In this document: one piece after another, positions 8,341 to 16,251 of the stretch
Layout: every line of letters begins with the position of its first letter
How positions within the stretch are numbered: position 1 is the first letter of the stretch
The notes under the pieces: model-generated
Told to the model about the DNA's origin: nothing
Databases searched by the model: none
Seen by the model: the letters and a program-made list of their open reading frames with translations, nothing else
Assembly: GCA_011046415.1 (NCBI GenBank)
Contig: DSAP01000165.1
Span: 1 to 40,841, forward strand
Reading direction: 5' to 3'
Length of the DNA: 40,841 nt
DNA from: a bacterium
GTDB lineage: Bacteria; Zhuqueibacterota; QNDG01; JABMRT01
Made by a program: the position numbers and the translations under genes

Positions 8341-8880
8341 TTATTGGGTTCTCATGATAATATGAAAACCCAGATTGGTTTTCACGATTCCGCTGATTGC
8401 ACCGGGTTTGAGTCGAAAAGCCGCCGCCTCAAAGGCGGCATGCGCGGGAGACAGATCGCCCCGGCCGAGCCGTCCCATATCTCCGCCTTTGGCGGCGCTG
8501 GCCTTATCGATGGAATAGGCTTGTGCGAGGGCGTCGAAAGACTCGCCTTTGTCAAGACGCTCACGAACCCGGACGGCCTCCTGTTCGTCCGCCAGGAGAA
8601 TATGGCTGACTCGAATCTGATAACCGTCTACACGCGTCGAATCGGAAACCAGCGATTCGGCCCATATCCACCCCGTGACACGCACCCGGACCCAGTCCGC
8701 CCGCCGTTCGAGGACTTCGAGCTGCGTCCCGCCGGCCAGTTCACCGATTTGGGGTCCTCCGGGCGACTTTCTCAGATTCTCCTGCCTGACTTTCAGGAAA
8801 ACCCGCCCCCCTTGACCGTACCCGGGCAGGACTCCGGCGAGCAGGACGATGACAAAGGATAAGATCATTGCATTTTTCAT
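8341..8880 (-). CDS. Exported SH3b-parvulin peptidyl-prolyl isomerase
   Basis: The 179 residues comprise a signal peptide (1-22, ending VLPGYGQ), an SH3b-like domain (about 27-80: VRQENLRKSPGG...LEVLERRADWVRV...GWIWAE) and a parvulin domain (about 90-179). The parvulin part starts IRVSHILLADEQEA and keeps the family motifs FDALAQAYSID, KGGDMGRLGRGD and NLGFHIIM. It probably catalyses prolyl cis-trans isomerisation in the periplasm during folding of exported proteins, with the SH3b part binding peptidoglycan or a client. This is much shorter than SurA or PrsA, which lack an SH3b domain. GGAG precedes the ATG. It is the first gene of a possible operon with the Yip1 protein and the kinase pair. 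Confidence 0.85.
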   Translation of the reverse strand: MKNAMILSFVIVLLAGVLPGYGQGGRVFLKVRQENLRKSPGGPQIGELAGGTQLEVLERRADWVRVRVTGWIWAESLVSDSTRVDGYQIRVSHILLADEQEAVRVRERLDKGESFDALAQAYSIDKASAAKGGDMGRLGRGDLSPAHAAFEAAAFRLKPGAISGIVKTNLGFHIIMRTQ

Positions 8881-9254
8881 GATCGCTCCAACCTACTGGA
8901 TTCAGGACCGGCTTTCATCGATCCAAAACATTTCATTTTGAAAATATGAATTTTGCCGATCAATTTCAAGGCTTTTTCTGTTTCCGGACCTGTTTTTTTG
9001 AGATAGTCATGCTAAATGTTGATATAATATAAAATAAATGGGCATATATAGTACAACCTCACTCAGATGGAGACTTTTTCTTTCATGTTTCATGGTTCCG
9101 TTCTCCCGGACGCCGTTTCCTCCGTCCGGATAGAGAGGGTTTTTTCATTTCTCTTTTATTGTGATCAATTTCACTTTTATTTCGAGTTTTCTTTTATTAA
9201 ATTTAAGATTGTTATGACAACCAAATTCTCGGTGAATGAAACAGGAGGTGTTTT
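8881..9254. other. Divergent intergenic region before the hydrogenase operon
   Basis: This 374-bp AT-rich gap lies between the minus-strand isomerase gene and the plus-strand receiver gene. It contains a CRP/FNR-like palindrome at 9160-9175 and several TATAAT-like stretches (for example 9023-9028) without a good -35. A 67-codon open frame at 9067-9270 has no ribosome site and runs into the receiver gene in another frame, so it is not called. Confidence 0.6.
9160..9175 (+). promoter_or_regulatory. CRP/FNR-family-like binding site
   Basis: TGTGATCAATTTCACT matches the TGTGA-N6-TCACA pattern in 9 of 10 fixed positions. A TATTAA (9195-9200) downstream could act as -10, putting the site near -40 as in class II activation. 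It lies 80 bp before the receiver gene that heads the hydrogenase operon, so control by a CRP/FNR-type regulator is plausible; which subfamily is unknown. Confidence 0.4.
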
Positions 9255-9626
9255 ATGGCTAACATATTGATCGTTGACGACGATCAGGATTTTGTCGAAG
9301 CGGTGAAAAGCGTGCTGGTATCCGGAGGACACCGGGTCGTCGCGGCTTATTCACGGGAAACCGGGATGGATGCGGTCAAAAAGGAAAATCCGGACCTCAT
9401 GATCCTGGACGTCATGATGGAACAGCCCGATGACGGTTTCGCCATGGCGCATGACCTCCGCAAGGCGGAATTCAAGAAACCGATTTTGATGCTTTCGAGC
9501 GTCGGTACAATCTCAGGGATGACGTTTGATAAGGATTCGGACATGAATCCGGTCGATGCGTTTGAAGAAAAACCGATCAAGCCCGAACGACTGCTCGCGA
9601 AGGTCAAAGAACTGCTTGGCGCTTAG
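9255..9626 (+). CDS. Stand-alone receiver protein heading the hydrogenase operon
   Basis: The 123 residues are one receiver domain: DDD at 8-10, acceptor D52 (MILDVMM), S80-S81 in place of the switch Thr, and K106 (EKPI). The stretch after D52 (MEQPDDGF) is longer than in CheY. A near-perfect ribosome site (AGGAGGTG) precedes the ATG. It ends 12 bp before the flavoprotein gene on the same strand, and the same spacing separates the two hydrogenase genes, so the three look like one operon. It has no DNA-binding domain and would act by protein contact. Its cognate kinase is not obvious. A direct link to hydrogenase control is inferred from position. Confidence 0.85.
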   Translation: MANILIVDDDQDFVEAVKSVLVSGGHRVVAAYSRETGMDAVKKENPDLMILDVMMEQPDDGFAMAHDLRKAEFKKPILMLSSVGTISGMTFDKDSDMNPVDAFEEKPIKPERLLAKVKELLGA

Positions 9627-9638
9627 GAGAAAATAAAC

Positions 9639-11342
9639 ATGCAACTTGTCGAAAGAGAGAAACTCGATAAACGGATCGAGACATTGAAACAGTGTTACGG
9701 CAACGACCGTTCGGCACTCCTCCCGATTCTTCAGGATCTGCAGGCGGAATATGGTCTGCTCACAGGTCTCATCATGCAGGAAACCGCTCATGCGCTCGGC
9801 ATCCATCCGGTCGAAGTCGAGGGAGTCGCCACCTTTTACAGTTTTCTGCGGACGGACCAGAAACAGGGCAAATACGTAATCCGGCTCTGCCGGACTATCT
9901 CGTGCGATCTGGCGGGCAAGGCCCGCGTGGCGAGACAATTTGAGAACGAACTCGGCATCCGGTTCGGAGAAACCACGAAAGACGGCCTTTTCACCCTGGA
10001 ATATACCAATTGCCTGGGCATGTGCGACCAGGGGCCGGCCGTCATGATCAACGACCGGTTATTCGCCAAAGTGACGCCTCAGATGGTGCCACAGATCATC
10101 ATGGACTGCCGGCAGGACTTTCTCAAGACTGTCTTCCCGGAAATCACCCCCTCCGACGTGCAGAAGGAAGGACCGATCCTCAAGAACGCGCTCCCGTTCG
10201 GAGAAGGATTGAAAAAGGCGCTCACACTGTCCCGGTCGGATGTGATTGCCACGATCAGAGAGGCCGGACTCAAAGGACGCGGCGGTGCGGGATTCCCGAC
10301 GGCCACCAAATGGCAGCTGGCGGGCACGGCCGTATCGGATACGAAATATGTCGTCTGCAATGCGGACGAAGGCGAACCGGGGACATTCAAAGACCGGTAT
10401 CTTCTCCACGCCCAGACCGATCTTCTCCTTGCGGGAATGACCATCGCCGGCTATGCGATCGGAGCGCAGAAAGGGTATCTTTATTTGCGCGGGGAGTATC
10501 TTTATCTGAGAAAACACCTGGAAAAATCAATTGAAAAAAGGCGTCAATCCGGATTGCTCGGCAAAGACATCCAGGGTAAAAAGGGATTCTCATTCGATGT
10601 CGAACTGCGGTTGGGCGCCGGCGCCTACATCTGCGGAGAAGAAACCGCCCTGATCGAATCCCTGGAAGGCCAGCGCGGGGAACCCCGGAACCGTCCGCCG
10701 TTTCCCGTAGACACCGGATTCATGGGCAATCCGACTATCGTCAACAACGTGGAAACCTTCATCGACGCGGCGATCATCTGTGCGAAGGGGCCGGCCTGGT
10801 TCGCGGAGTACGGCACGGAGAAATCAAAAGGCACCAAACTGTTCAGCATCTCCGGCGATTGCAAAAAACCCGGCATCTATGAGCTGCCTTTCGGCATCAC
10901 GGTCCAAGAACTGCTCGAGGAAGTGGGAGGGGAAGACGCCAAGGCCGTCCAGATCGGCGGTGCCTCGGGACACTGCATTCCGGCCCCGGAATTCAAACGG
11001 AACATCGCATTCGAGGATATTTCTTCCGGCGGATCGATCATCGTTTTCGGGAAAAACCGGGACATGCTGCAGGTGGCGAAAAACTTCATGGAATTCTTCA
11101 CGGAAGAATCCTGCGGACAGTGCACCCCCTGCCGCGAAGGCAACATCAAGATTCTCGAAGGCATCGAACTGCTCGAAAAGGGCCGTTGCTCTACTTCCTA
11201 TCTCAATGAACTGATCCGGCTCGGAGAGACCATGCAGCTCGCCTCGAAATGCGGCCTCGGCCAGTCCAGTCCGAACGCCTTCCTGTCGATTGTCGAACAC
11301 TTCAAAAACGAAATTCTCGGCCGCGTGCCGGAAGCTGTTTGA
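9639..11342 (+). CDS. Fused NuoE-NuoF-type NADH/flavin subunit of [FeFe] hydrogenase
   Basis: This 567-residue fusion has two parts. Residues 1-160 form a complete NuoE-like domain (helical bundle plus thioredoxin fold) with the [2Fe-2S] ligands C84, C89, C125 and C129. Residues about 165-567 are NuoF-like: FMN/NADH motif GLKGRGGAGFPTATKW (210-225), NADEGEPGTFKDR (241-253) and the [4Fe-4S] ligands C492, C495, C498 and C538. It should oxidise or reduce NAD(H) at FMN and pass electrons to the hydrogenase subunit. In HydABC enzymes HydC and HydB are separate chains, and HydB carries a C-terminal ferredoxin-like domain that is absent here; HoxF has a similar fused order. It is 12 bp upstream of the catalytic subunit gene. 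Cofactor assignment is secure; electron bifurcation with ferredoxin is inference. Confidence 0.92.
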   Translation: MQLVEREKLDKRIETLKQCYGNDRSALLPILQDLQAEYGLLTGLIMQETAHALGIHPVEVEGVATFYSFLRTDQKQGKYVIRLCRTISCDLAGKARVARQFENELGIRFGETTKDGLFTLEYTNCLGMCDQGPAVMINDRLFAKVTPQMVPQIIMDCRQDFLKTVFPEITPSDVQKEGPILKNALPFGEGLKKALTLSRSDVIATIREAGLKGRGGAGFPTATKWQLAGTAVSDTKYVVCNADEGEPGTFKDRYLLHAQTDLLLAGMTIAGYAIGAQKGYLYLRGEYLYLRKHLEKSIEKRRQSGLLGKDIQGKKGFSFDVELRLGAGAYICGEETALIESLEGQRGEPRNRPPFPVDTGFMGNPTIVNNVETFIDAAIICAKGPAWFAEYGTEKSKGTKLFSISGDCKKPGIYELPFGITVQELLEEVGGEDAKAVQIGGASGHCIPAPEFKRNIAFEDISSGGSIIVFGKNRDMLQVAKNFMEFFTEESCGQCTPCREGNIKILEGIELLEKGRCSTSYLNELIRLGETMQLASKCGLGQSSPNAFLSIVEHFKNEILGRVPEAV

Positions 11343-11354
11343 GGAGAATTCTAA

Positions 11355-13283
11355 ATGCCAATGAAATGCAAAGTATGTGACGATTCCCGAGGCGCCAAAT
11401 CCACGGCCGGGCAACGCATCTGTACGCCGGTCGACACGGATGCCATCGGCGCGATGATCAAGGTCACCATCGACGGCCGCGCGGTGGAAGTCCCCATGGG
11501 TACGACAATCCTCGATGCGGCCAGGATGATGGGGATCCGGATTCCGACGCTCTGTTATCACGACGATCTCTGTATCTCCGGCGTCTGCCGGATCTGTGTG
11601 GTCGAAGTGGAGGGCATGCGCACGCTCCAGGCCTCCTGCGCCTTCCCCATCACCAGTCCGATCAAGGTCCACACCCACACGCGCAAGGTCCGTCAGGCCC
11701 GCCGCCATATCCTGGACCTGATGCTATCGAAACATTACGGAGAATGTTATTCCTGCGTGCGCAACAACAATTGCGAACTCCAGTCGCTCGCCGAAGAATA
11801 CGGCGTCGATTTCTACCGGTTCGGGCATGTGGACAAGCCGAAAACCGGGCGCGACAATTCCAGCTACGCCATCGTGCGCGACATGGACAAATGCATCCTG
11901 TGCCGCCGCTGCGTGCGCACGTGTGTGGATCTGCAGGAAGTCGGCGTCTTCGAAGCCATGGGCAAAGGCGACCGCACGGAGATCGGCACCTTCATGGATA
12001 AGCCGATGATCGAGGAAATCTGCATCAACTGCGGCCAGTGTATCAACCGGTGCCCGACCGGCGCGCTTCACGCCAAGGACCCGTCGGATGAAATCTGGGC
12101 CGCCATCGACGATCCCAAAAAACACGTGGTGATCCAGACCGCACCCGCCCCGCGCTCGGCCATCGGAGAATGCTTCGGACTGGAGCCCGGCCACGCGCTG
12201 ACCTTCGAGATGAACACCGCCCTGCGCTACTGCGGATTCGACAAAGTCTTCGACACCAACTTCTCGGCGGACCTGACAATCATCGAAGAAGGCACGGAGC
12301 TGCTTCTGCGTCTGTACAGGGCCCTCGTGAATAAAGATCCCTCCGCGGCCGTACCCCAGTTCACCTCCTGTTCACCGGGGTGGGTCAAGTACATCGAACA
12401 TTTTTATCCGGAGATGCTGCCCCATGTCTCCTCGGCCAAGAGCCCGCAGCAGATGTTCGGCGCCCTGATCAAGACCTATTATGCCCAGATTCACAAAATC
12501 GATCCGGCCGATATCGTGACCGTGGCGCTCATGCCATGCACCGCCAAAAAATTCGAGTGCAACCGGCCCGAGATGCGCGACAGCGGATTCAAGGATGTGG
12601 ATTACGGCCTCACGACGCGCGAATTGGCGCAGATGATGAAGGAGACCGGGATCGAGCTCACCCAGATGGAAAAGTCGGATTTCGACGATCCCTTCGGAAC
12701 GGCGACCGGATCGGGCGTGATCTTCGGCGCGACCGGCGGCGTGATGGAAGCGGCCATCCGGACGGTCTATGAACTGGTAACCGGGGACTTCATCGAGAAC
12801 CTGTTCGAGAAGGCGCGCGTGCTTCCTGTGCGGGGATTCGAGGGAATCCGTAGGGCCGAACTGCCGATCGAAAAGGTGGGGCCTGTGCCGGATCTGTTAA
12901 AACCGCTCGTCCCGAACTGGGACTGGGTCAAGGGCGTGACCCTCAAGGTGGCCGTGGCCCACGGCACGGCCAACGCCAAGAAGGTTCTGGAAGACATCAA
13001 GGCCGGCGGCCCGCTCTCGGAATGCCACTTCATCGAATTCATGGCCTGCCCGGGCGGGTGTCTGGGCGGCGGCGGCATGCCCATCCCCACGAGCGAGGAG
13101 ATCCGGGCGGCCCGCGCGCGTGCAATCTATCAGGAAGACGAATCCTCGGCCGTCCGCAAATCGCATCTCAATCCCGCGGTCACGGCCCTGTACGAGAAAT
13201 TCCTCAAAGAGGGTCCGTGCGGCCACAAGAGCCACCACCTGCTACATACGGAATACACGGCCCGGGGCAGAAAAGTGGTTTGA
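11355..13283 (+). CDS. hydA: [FeFe] hydrogenase catalytic subunit (group A, NADH-linked type)
   Basis: This 642-residue subunit makes or oxidises H2 at the H-cluster. In order: a short Cys-bearing N-terminal extension (C5, C8, C23), a [2Fe-2S] domain (C67, C78, C81, C95), a His-Cys [4Fe-4S] site (H127, C131, C134, C140), two [4Fe-4S] clusters (C180/183/186/190 and C223/226/229/233), and the H domain. The H domain motifs are TSCSPGW (337-343), MPCTAKKFE (393-401) and EFMACPGGCLGGGGMP (561-576), followed by the small-subunit-like tail (YEKFLKEGP...HHLLHTEY). The start was chosen from the GAGGAG 9 bases upstream; the internal ATG at residue 34 has none. Pairing with the NuoEF fusion points to an NAD-linked, possibly bifurcating, enzyme. 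The maturases HydE, HydF and HydG are not in the window. The first motif has Ser where most homologues have a second Cys. Confidence 0.94.
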   Translation: MPMKCKVCDDSRGAKSTAGQRICTPVDTDAIGAMIKVTIDGRAVEVPMGTTILDAARMMGIRIPTLCYHDDLCISGVCRICVVEVEGMRTLQASCAFPITSPIKVHTHTRKVRQARRHILDLMLSKHYGECYSCVRNNNCELQSLAEEYGVDFYRFGHVDKPKTGRDNSSYAIVRDMDKCILCRRCVRTCVDLQEVGVFEAMGKGDRTEIGTFMDKPMIEEICINCGQCINRCPTGALHAKDPSDEIWAAIDDPKKHVVIQTAPAPRSAIGECFGLEPGHALTFEMNTALRYCGFDKVFDTNFSADLTIIEEGTELLLRLYRALVNKDPSAAVPQFTSCSPGWVKYIEHFYPEMLPHVSSAKSPQQMFGALIKTYYAQIHKIDPADIVTVALMPCTAKKFECNRPEMRDSGFKDVDYGLTTRELAQMMKETGIELTQMEKSDFDDPFGTATGSGVIFGATGGVMEAAIRTVYELVTGDFIENLFEKARVLPVRGFEGIRRAELPIEKVGPVPDLLKPLVPNWDWVKGVTLKVAVAHGTANAKKVLEDIKAGGPLSECHFIEFMACPGGCLGGGGMPIPTSEEIRAARARAIYQEDESSAVRKSHLNPAVTALYEKFLKEGPCGHKSHHLLHTEYTARGRKVV

Positions 13284-13296
13284 TTTTTTTGGGAAC

Positions 13297-13342
13297 AAAA
13301 AAACCCGGCGCATCCCATTCACCGGATACGCCGGGTTTTTTT
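13297..13342. terminator. Bidirectional Rho-independent terminator
   Basis: AAAAAAACCCGGCG (13297-13310) and CGCCGGGTTTTTTT (13329-13342) form a perfect 14-bp inverted repeat around an 18-base loop. The A and T runs give a U tract in either direction, so it can end both the hydrogenase operon (plus) and the M16 protease transcript (minus), whose stop codons face it. Confidence 0.9.
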
Positions 13343-13386
13343 ATGGAAAACAGATCTCTGTTCTTTTCCGGAAGCCGCCTGCCCCC

Positions 13387-16251
13387 TCATGGCGATTGAT
13401 CGGGCAAGTCTCCCTCTGCCGGGAGCAGCACGAAACGAATCAAATTTTCCGGATCGAAACGGGTCCGGACGGCGTTCCGGACCGCCTCGCCGGACAGCCC
13501 GTCCACCAGTTCGGGATAGGCGAGCACCCGGGCCGGATCGTCCCCGAAATAATAGGCCCGGTACAGCGCGCCCAGCCAGAACCGGTTTTCCTTCAGCCGC
13601 GTCTCGTACGCCCGCCGCTGCGCCTCCTGTACCTTCCGGAGCGACACAGGGGACGGCCCGGCGGACGCCAGCGAATCCAGCGTCGCCAGGACGGTTTCCG
13701 TCAGTTCGTCCACCCGGACGGGATCGCACCCGAATGAAACCGTGACTTCGTACCGTTCCCGCGGCAGACGGACGAGGGAACCCGACACACCCACCCCGTA
13801 TGTGCCGCCCAGGTCTTCGCGAAGGACCTCGCGCAGATGGATCCGCAGGAAATCGAGAGTGGCGTCGAGGTCGTAGGCGTCCTGGCGGGAATAGGTCGCC
13901 TCTCCGGCGAAGACCATCCTGACCCGGGCCCTCGGTTCCAGCCCCCTCTGCAGGATTTTCTCGATCCGGCCTTCGGGAGGGACGATGCCGTGATCGCGCC
14001 AGGTTTCATCGCGGCCAAAGGAGGGCAGGCCGCCGAGATAGGTCTCGATGAGGGGCCGCAGGGTGTCCGGCTTGAGATTGCCCACGAAGACAAAGGTGAA
14101 ATCACCGGCATCCGCGAACCGGTCCGCGTAGAACCGGCGCGCCTCTTCGAGATCGATTTCCTCCAGCAGCGCCTCGCTCCAGGGTCGCGCCCGGAAGTGA
14201 CCCCGCGCCAGCGTGATGGCCACCGTGTCCGAGAAAGCGGCTTCGGGGCTGGCGCTCCGGTTCCGGAGAACGCCGAGAAGCCGGTTCCTGAGGGATAAAA
14301 AGGCCGTGCTGTCTGCCCTCGGTTCGGTGAATTGCAGGTAGATCAGTTCGAACAGGGTGCGGATGTCCCGGGGTGAGGCGGAGCCGGATATCCCCTCGGA
14401 CAAGCCCCCGATGACGGGACTCGCACGCACGACTTTGCCCGCGAGTCTCTTATTGAGCGCGGTTTCCGTGAAGGGTCCGAATCCGCTCCCGCGGACCAAC
14501 TGGGCCGCCATGGATGCGGTCACGTACAGGCTGTCGGGCGCCAGCGAGGTCCCGCCCGGGCTGAACGCGTCGAACAGGATCTCGTCGTTCCTGAACGTCG
14601 TGGGTTTGAGAATCACGCGTACGCCGTTGGAGAGTCTCCATTCGGTGATCCCGAGTGATTCGATTTCGCTTTCGTGGACGATGCGTCCGGGGTCGGGGAG
14701 TCGGCGGACCAGGGGCGCATCGGACACCTCGTCCTCATAGGGGAGAATATCCATCTCTTTCACCCGTTCGAAAACCCCCAGAAGCGCCTCTTCCGGGGGC
14801 ACGGGAACGTCCTCCTTCTCGGGCGCGCTGACCAGGACGACCCGGTTCGAGTCGGAAACCGTCTCCGATGCCAGCGCATTGACTTCGTCCAGACGGATCT
14901 CCGGCATGAAACGGAGAGTGAGTCCATACTCGAAATCGATGCCGGAAATCGGTTCATCCACCAGAAAATGGCGCACATATTCCGAGGCGAACCGGCCGGA
15001 CTGCGTCTTGTCCCTTTCCCTCACCGCCTGTTCCATGCCGCGGAGCATGTCGCGCCGGGTCCGATCGAATTCGGACGGAGTGAATCCGTGGCGCTTCACC
15101 CGTTCGGCTTCGATCAGGATGGCCTCCAGGCCGCGGAGTACGCCGCCCTCATCGACACCCGCGGAAATAGAGTAGACCCCTTTGGATCGCACGAAACGGC
15201 CCGATCCGGCCAAACCATAAAGAAACGGCGGATCGGCTTCGCGCAACCGTTCGATCAGCCGTTCATTGAACATCGCGTCGTACAGATTCTCGATCAGCAT
15301 GCGCCGGTAATCGCCCACGGTCTGTTCGGAGGGGAGCGGTTTCTTGAAATACACACTCACCCGCGTGCGCATCGCCTCCGGGTCCGTGGCGATGGCGAAC
15401 CGTGTCTCTTTGTGATCGGGAACCGGAAAATCCGGACGGTCGGCCGGCCGGCCGGGTTTGGGAATGGCCGAAAAATAGATCTGGATGAGATCTTCGATAT
15501 GCCGCACCTCGAAATCGCCCACCGCCACCACGGCCATGAGATCGGGCCGGTACCAGGTGTCGTAAAATTCACGGAGCGTTTCGGGACCGCAGCGTTCGAC
15601 GATCTCCATTTTACCGATCGGAAGCCGTTCGGCGTACCTGGAATCCTGGAACAAAACGGGAAGCTGTTTGTCGAACATCCGCGCCGCCGCGCCCCGGCCG
15701 ATCCGCCACTCTTCGATGATGACCCCCCGTTCCCTGTCGATCTCATCCGGATCGAAAGTGATGCCGTGAGCCCAGTCGGACAGGATAAGGAACGCTTTTT
15801 CCAGATAGTCGAGGCTGTCGGTCGGGACTTCGAGCAGATACACCGTCTCGTCGAATCCGGTATAGGCGTTGATATCGGGACCGAAACGCATGCCGATCGA
15901 CTCCAGATAATGGACGATCTCCTGTTTTTCGAAATGCGTGGTACCCTTGAAGGCCATGTGCTCGACAAAATGGGCCAGCCCCTGCTGCGCGTCGGTCTCG
16001 AGCACCGAGCCCGCGTTCACCGCCAGCCGCAGTTCGGCGCGGTTTTCGGGGTGTGTATTTTTCCGGATCAGATAGCGCAGCCCGTTTTCCAGCGTGCCGG
16101 TCCGGACTTCGGGATCGACCGGCAGGACGTCTTCGAGCGCCATAGTCCCCGCGGGGTTTTCAGGAAGGGACCGTTGCGGCAGGGCAGGATGCCGGGCGGC
16201 GCATCGGACAAACAGGATCAGGATGATCAGAATCTGAACCCATCGTTTCAT
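13387..16251 (-). CDS. M16-family zinc metallopeptidase (pitrilysin/insulinase type), exported
   Basis: This 954-residue protease has both M16 halves. The active half carries the inverted zinc motif H94-F-V-E97-H98 with the third ligand at E174, exactly 76 residues after H98 (DRERGVIIEEWR). The C-terminal half (from about 510) is the non-catalytic M16_C-type partner. The N-terminus is a signal peptide (MKRWVQILIILILFVRC); the Cys at 17 could be lipidated, but the Arg before it is atypical of a lipobox. It likely degrades peptides in the periplasm or at the outer membrane. Its ATG overlaps the stop codon of the upstream YgiQ gene (ATGA, 16248-16251), so the two are cotranslated. Length is normal for fused two-half bacterial M16 proteins. 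Confidence 0.92.
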   Translation of the reverse strand: MKRWVQILIILILFVRCAARHPALPQRSLPENPAGTMALEDVLPVDPEVRTGTLENGLRYLIRKNTHPENRAELRLAVNAGSVLETDAQQGLAHFVEHMAFKGTTHFEKQEIVHYLESIGMRFGPDINAYTGFDETVYLLEVPTDSLDYLEKAFLILSDWAHGITFDPDEIDRERGVIIEEWRIGRGAAARMFDKQLPVLFQDSRYAERLPIGKMEIVERCGPETLREFYDTWYRPDLMAVVAVGDFEVRHIEDLIQIYFSAIPKPGRPADRPDFPVPDHKETRFAIATDPEAMRTRVSVYFKKPLPSEQTVGDYRRMLIENLYDAMFNERLIERLREADPPFLYGLAGSGRFVRSKGVYSISAGVDEGGVLRGLEAILIEAERVKRHGFTPSEFDRTRRDMLRGMEQAVRERDKTQSGRFASEYVRHFLVDEPISGIDFEYGLTLRFMPEIRLDEVNALASETVSDSNRVVLVSAPEKEDVPVPPEEALLGVFERVKEMDILPYEDEVSDAPLVRRLPDPGRIVHESEIESLGITEWRLSNGVRVILKPTTFRNDEILFDAFSPGGTSLAPDSLYVTASMAAQLVRGSGFGPFTETALNKRLAGKVVRASPVIGGLSEGISGSASPRDIRTLFELIYLQFTEPRADSTAFLSLRNRLLGVLRNRSASPEAAFSDTVAITLARGHFRARPWSEALLEEIDLEEARRFYADRFADAGDFTFVFVGNLKPDTLRPLIETYLGGLPSFGRDETWRDHGIVPPEGRIEKILQRGLEPRARVRMVFAGEATYSRQDAYDLDATLDFLRIHLREVLREDLGGTYGVGVSGSLVRLPRERYEVTVSFGCDPVRVDELTETVLATLDSLASAGPSPVSLRKVQEAQRRAYETRLKENRFWLGALYRAYYFGDDPARVLAYPELVDGLSGEAVRNAVRTRFDPENLIRFVLLPAEGDLPDQSP

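Noticed and set aside
9023-9028. TATAAT as the hydrogenase operon promoter
   Set aside because: The best upstream -35 (TTGAGA, 8998-9003) gives a 19-base spacer, and the CRP/FNR-like site would lie far downstream; it is not called.
9067-9270. A 67-codon open frame before the receiver gene
   Set aside because: It lacks a ribosome site, is Phe-rich from AT-rich intergenic DNA, and runs into the receiver gene in another frame.
10824-11708. A 294-codon minus-strand open frame across the hydrogenase genes
   Set aside because: It is antisense to two genes with complete metal-cluster motifs.
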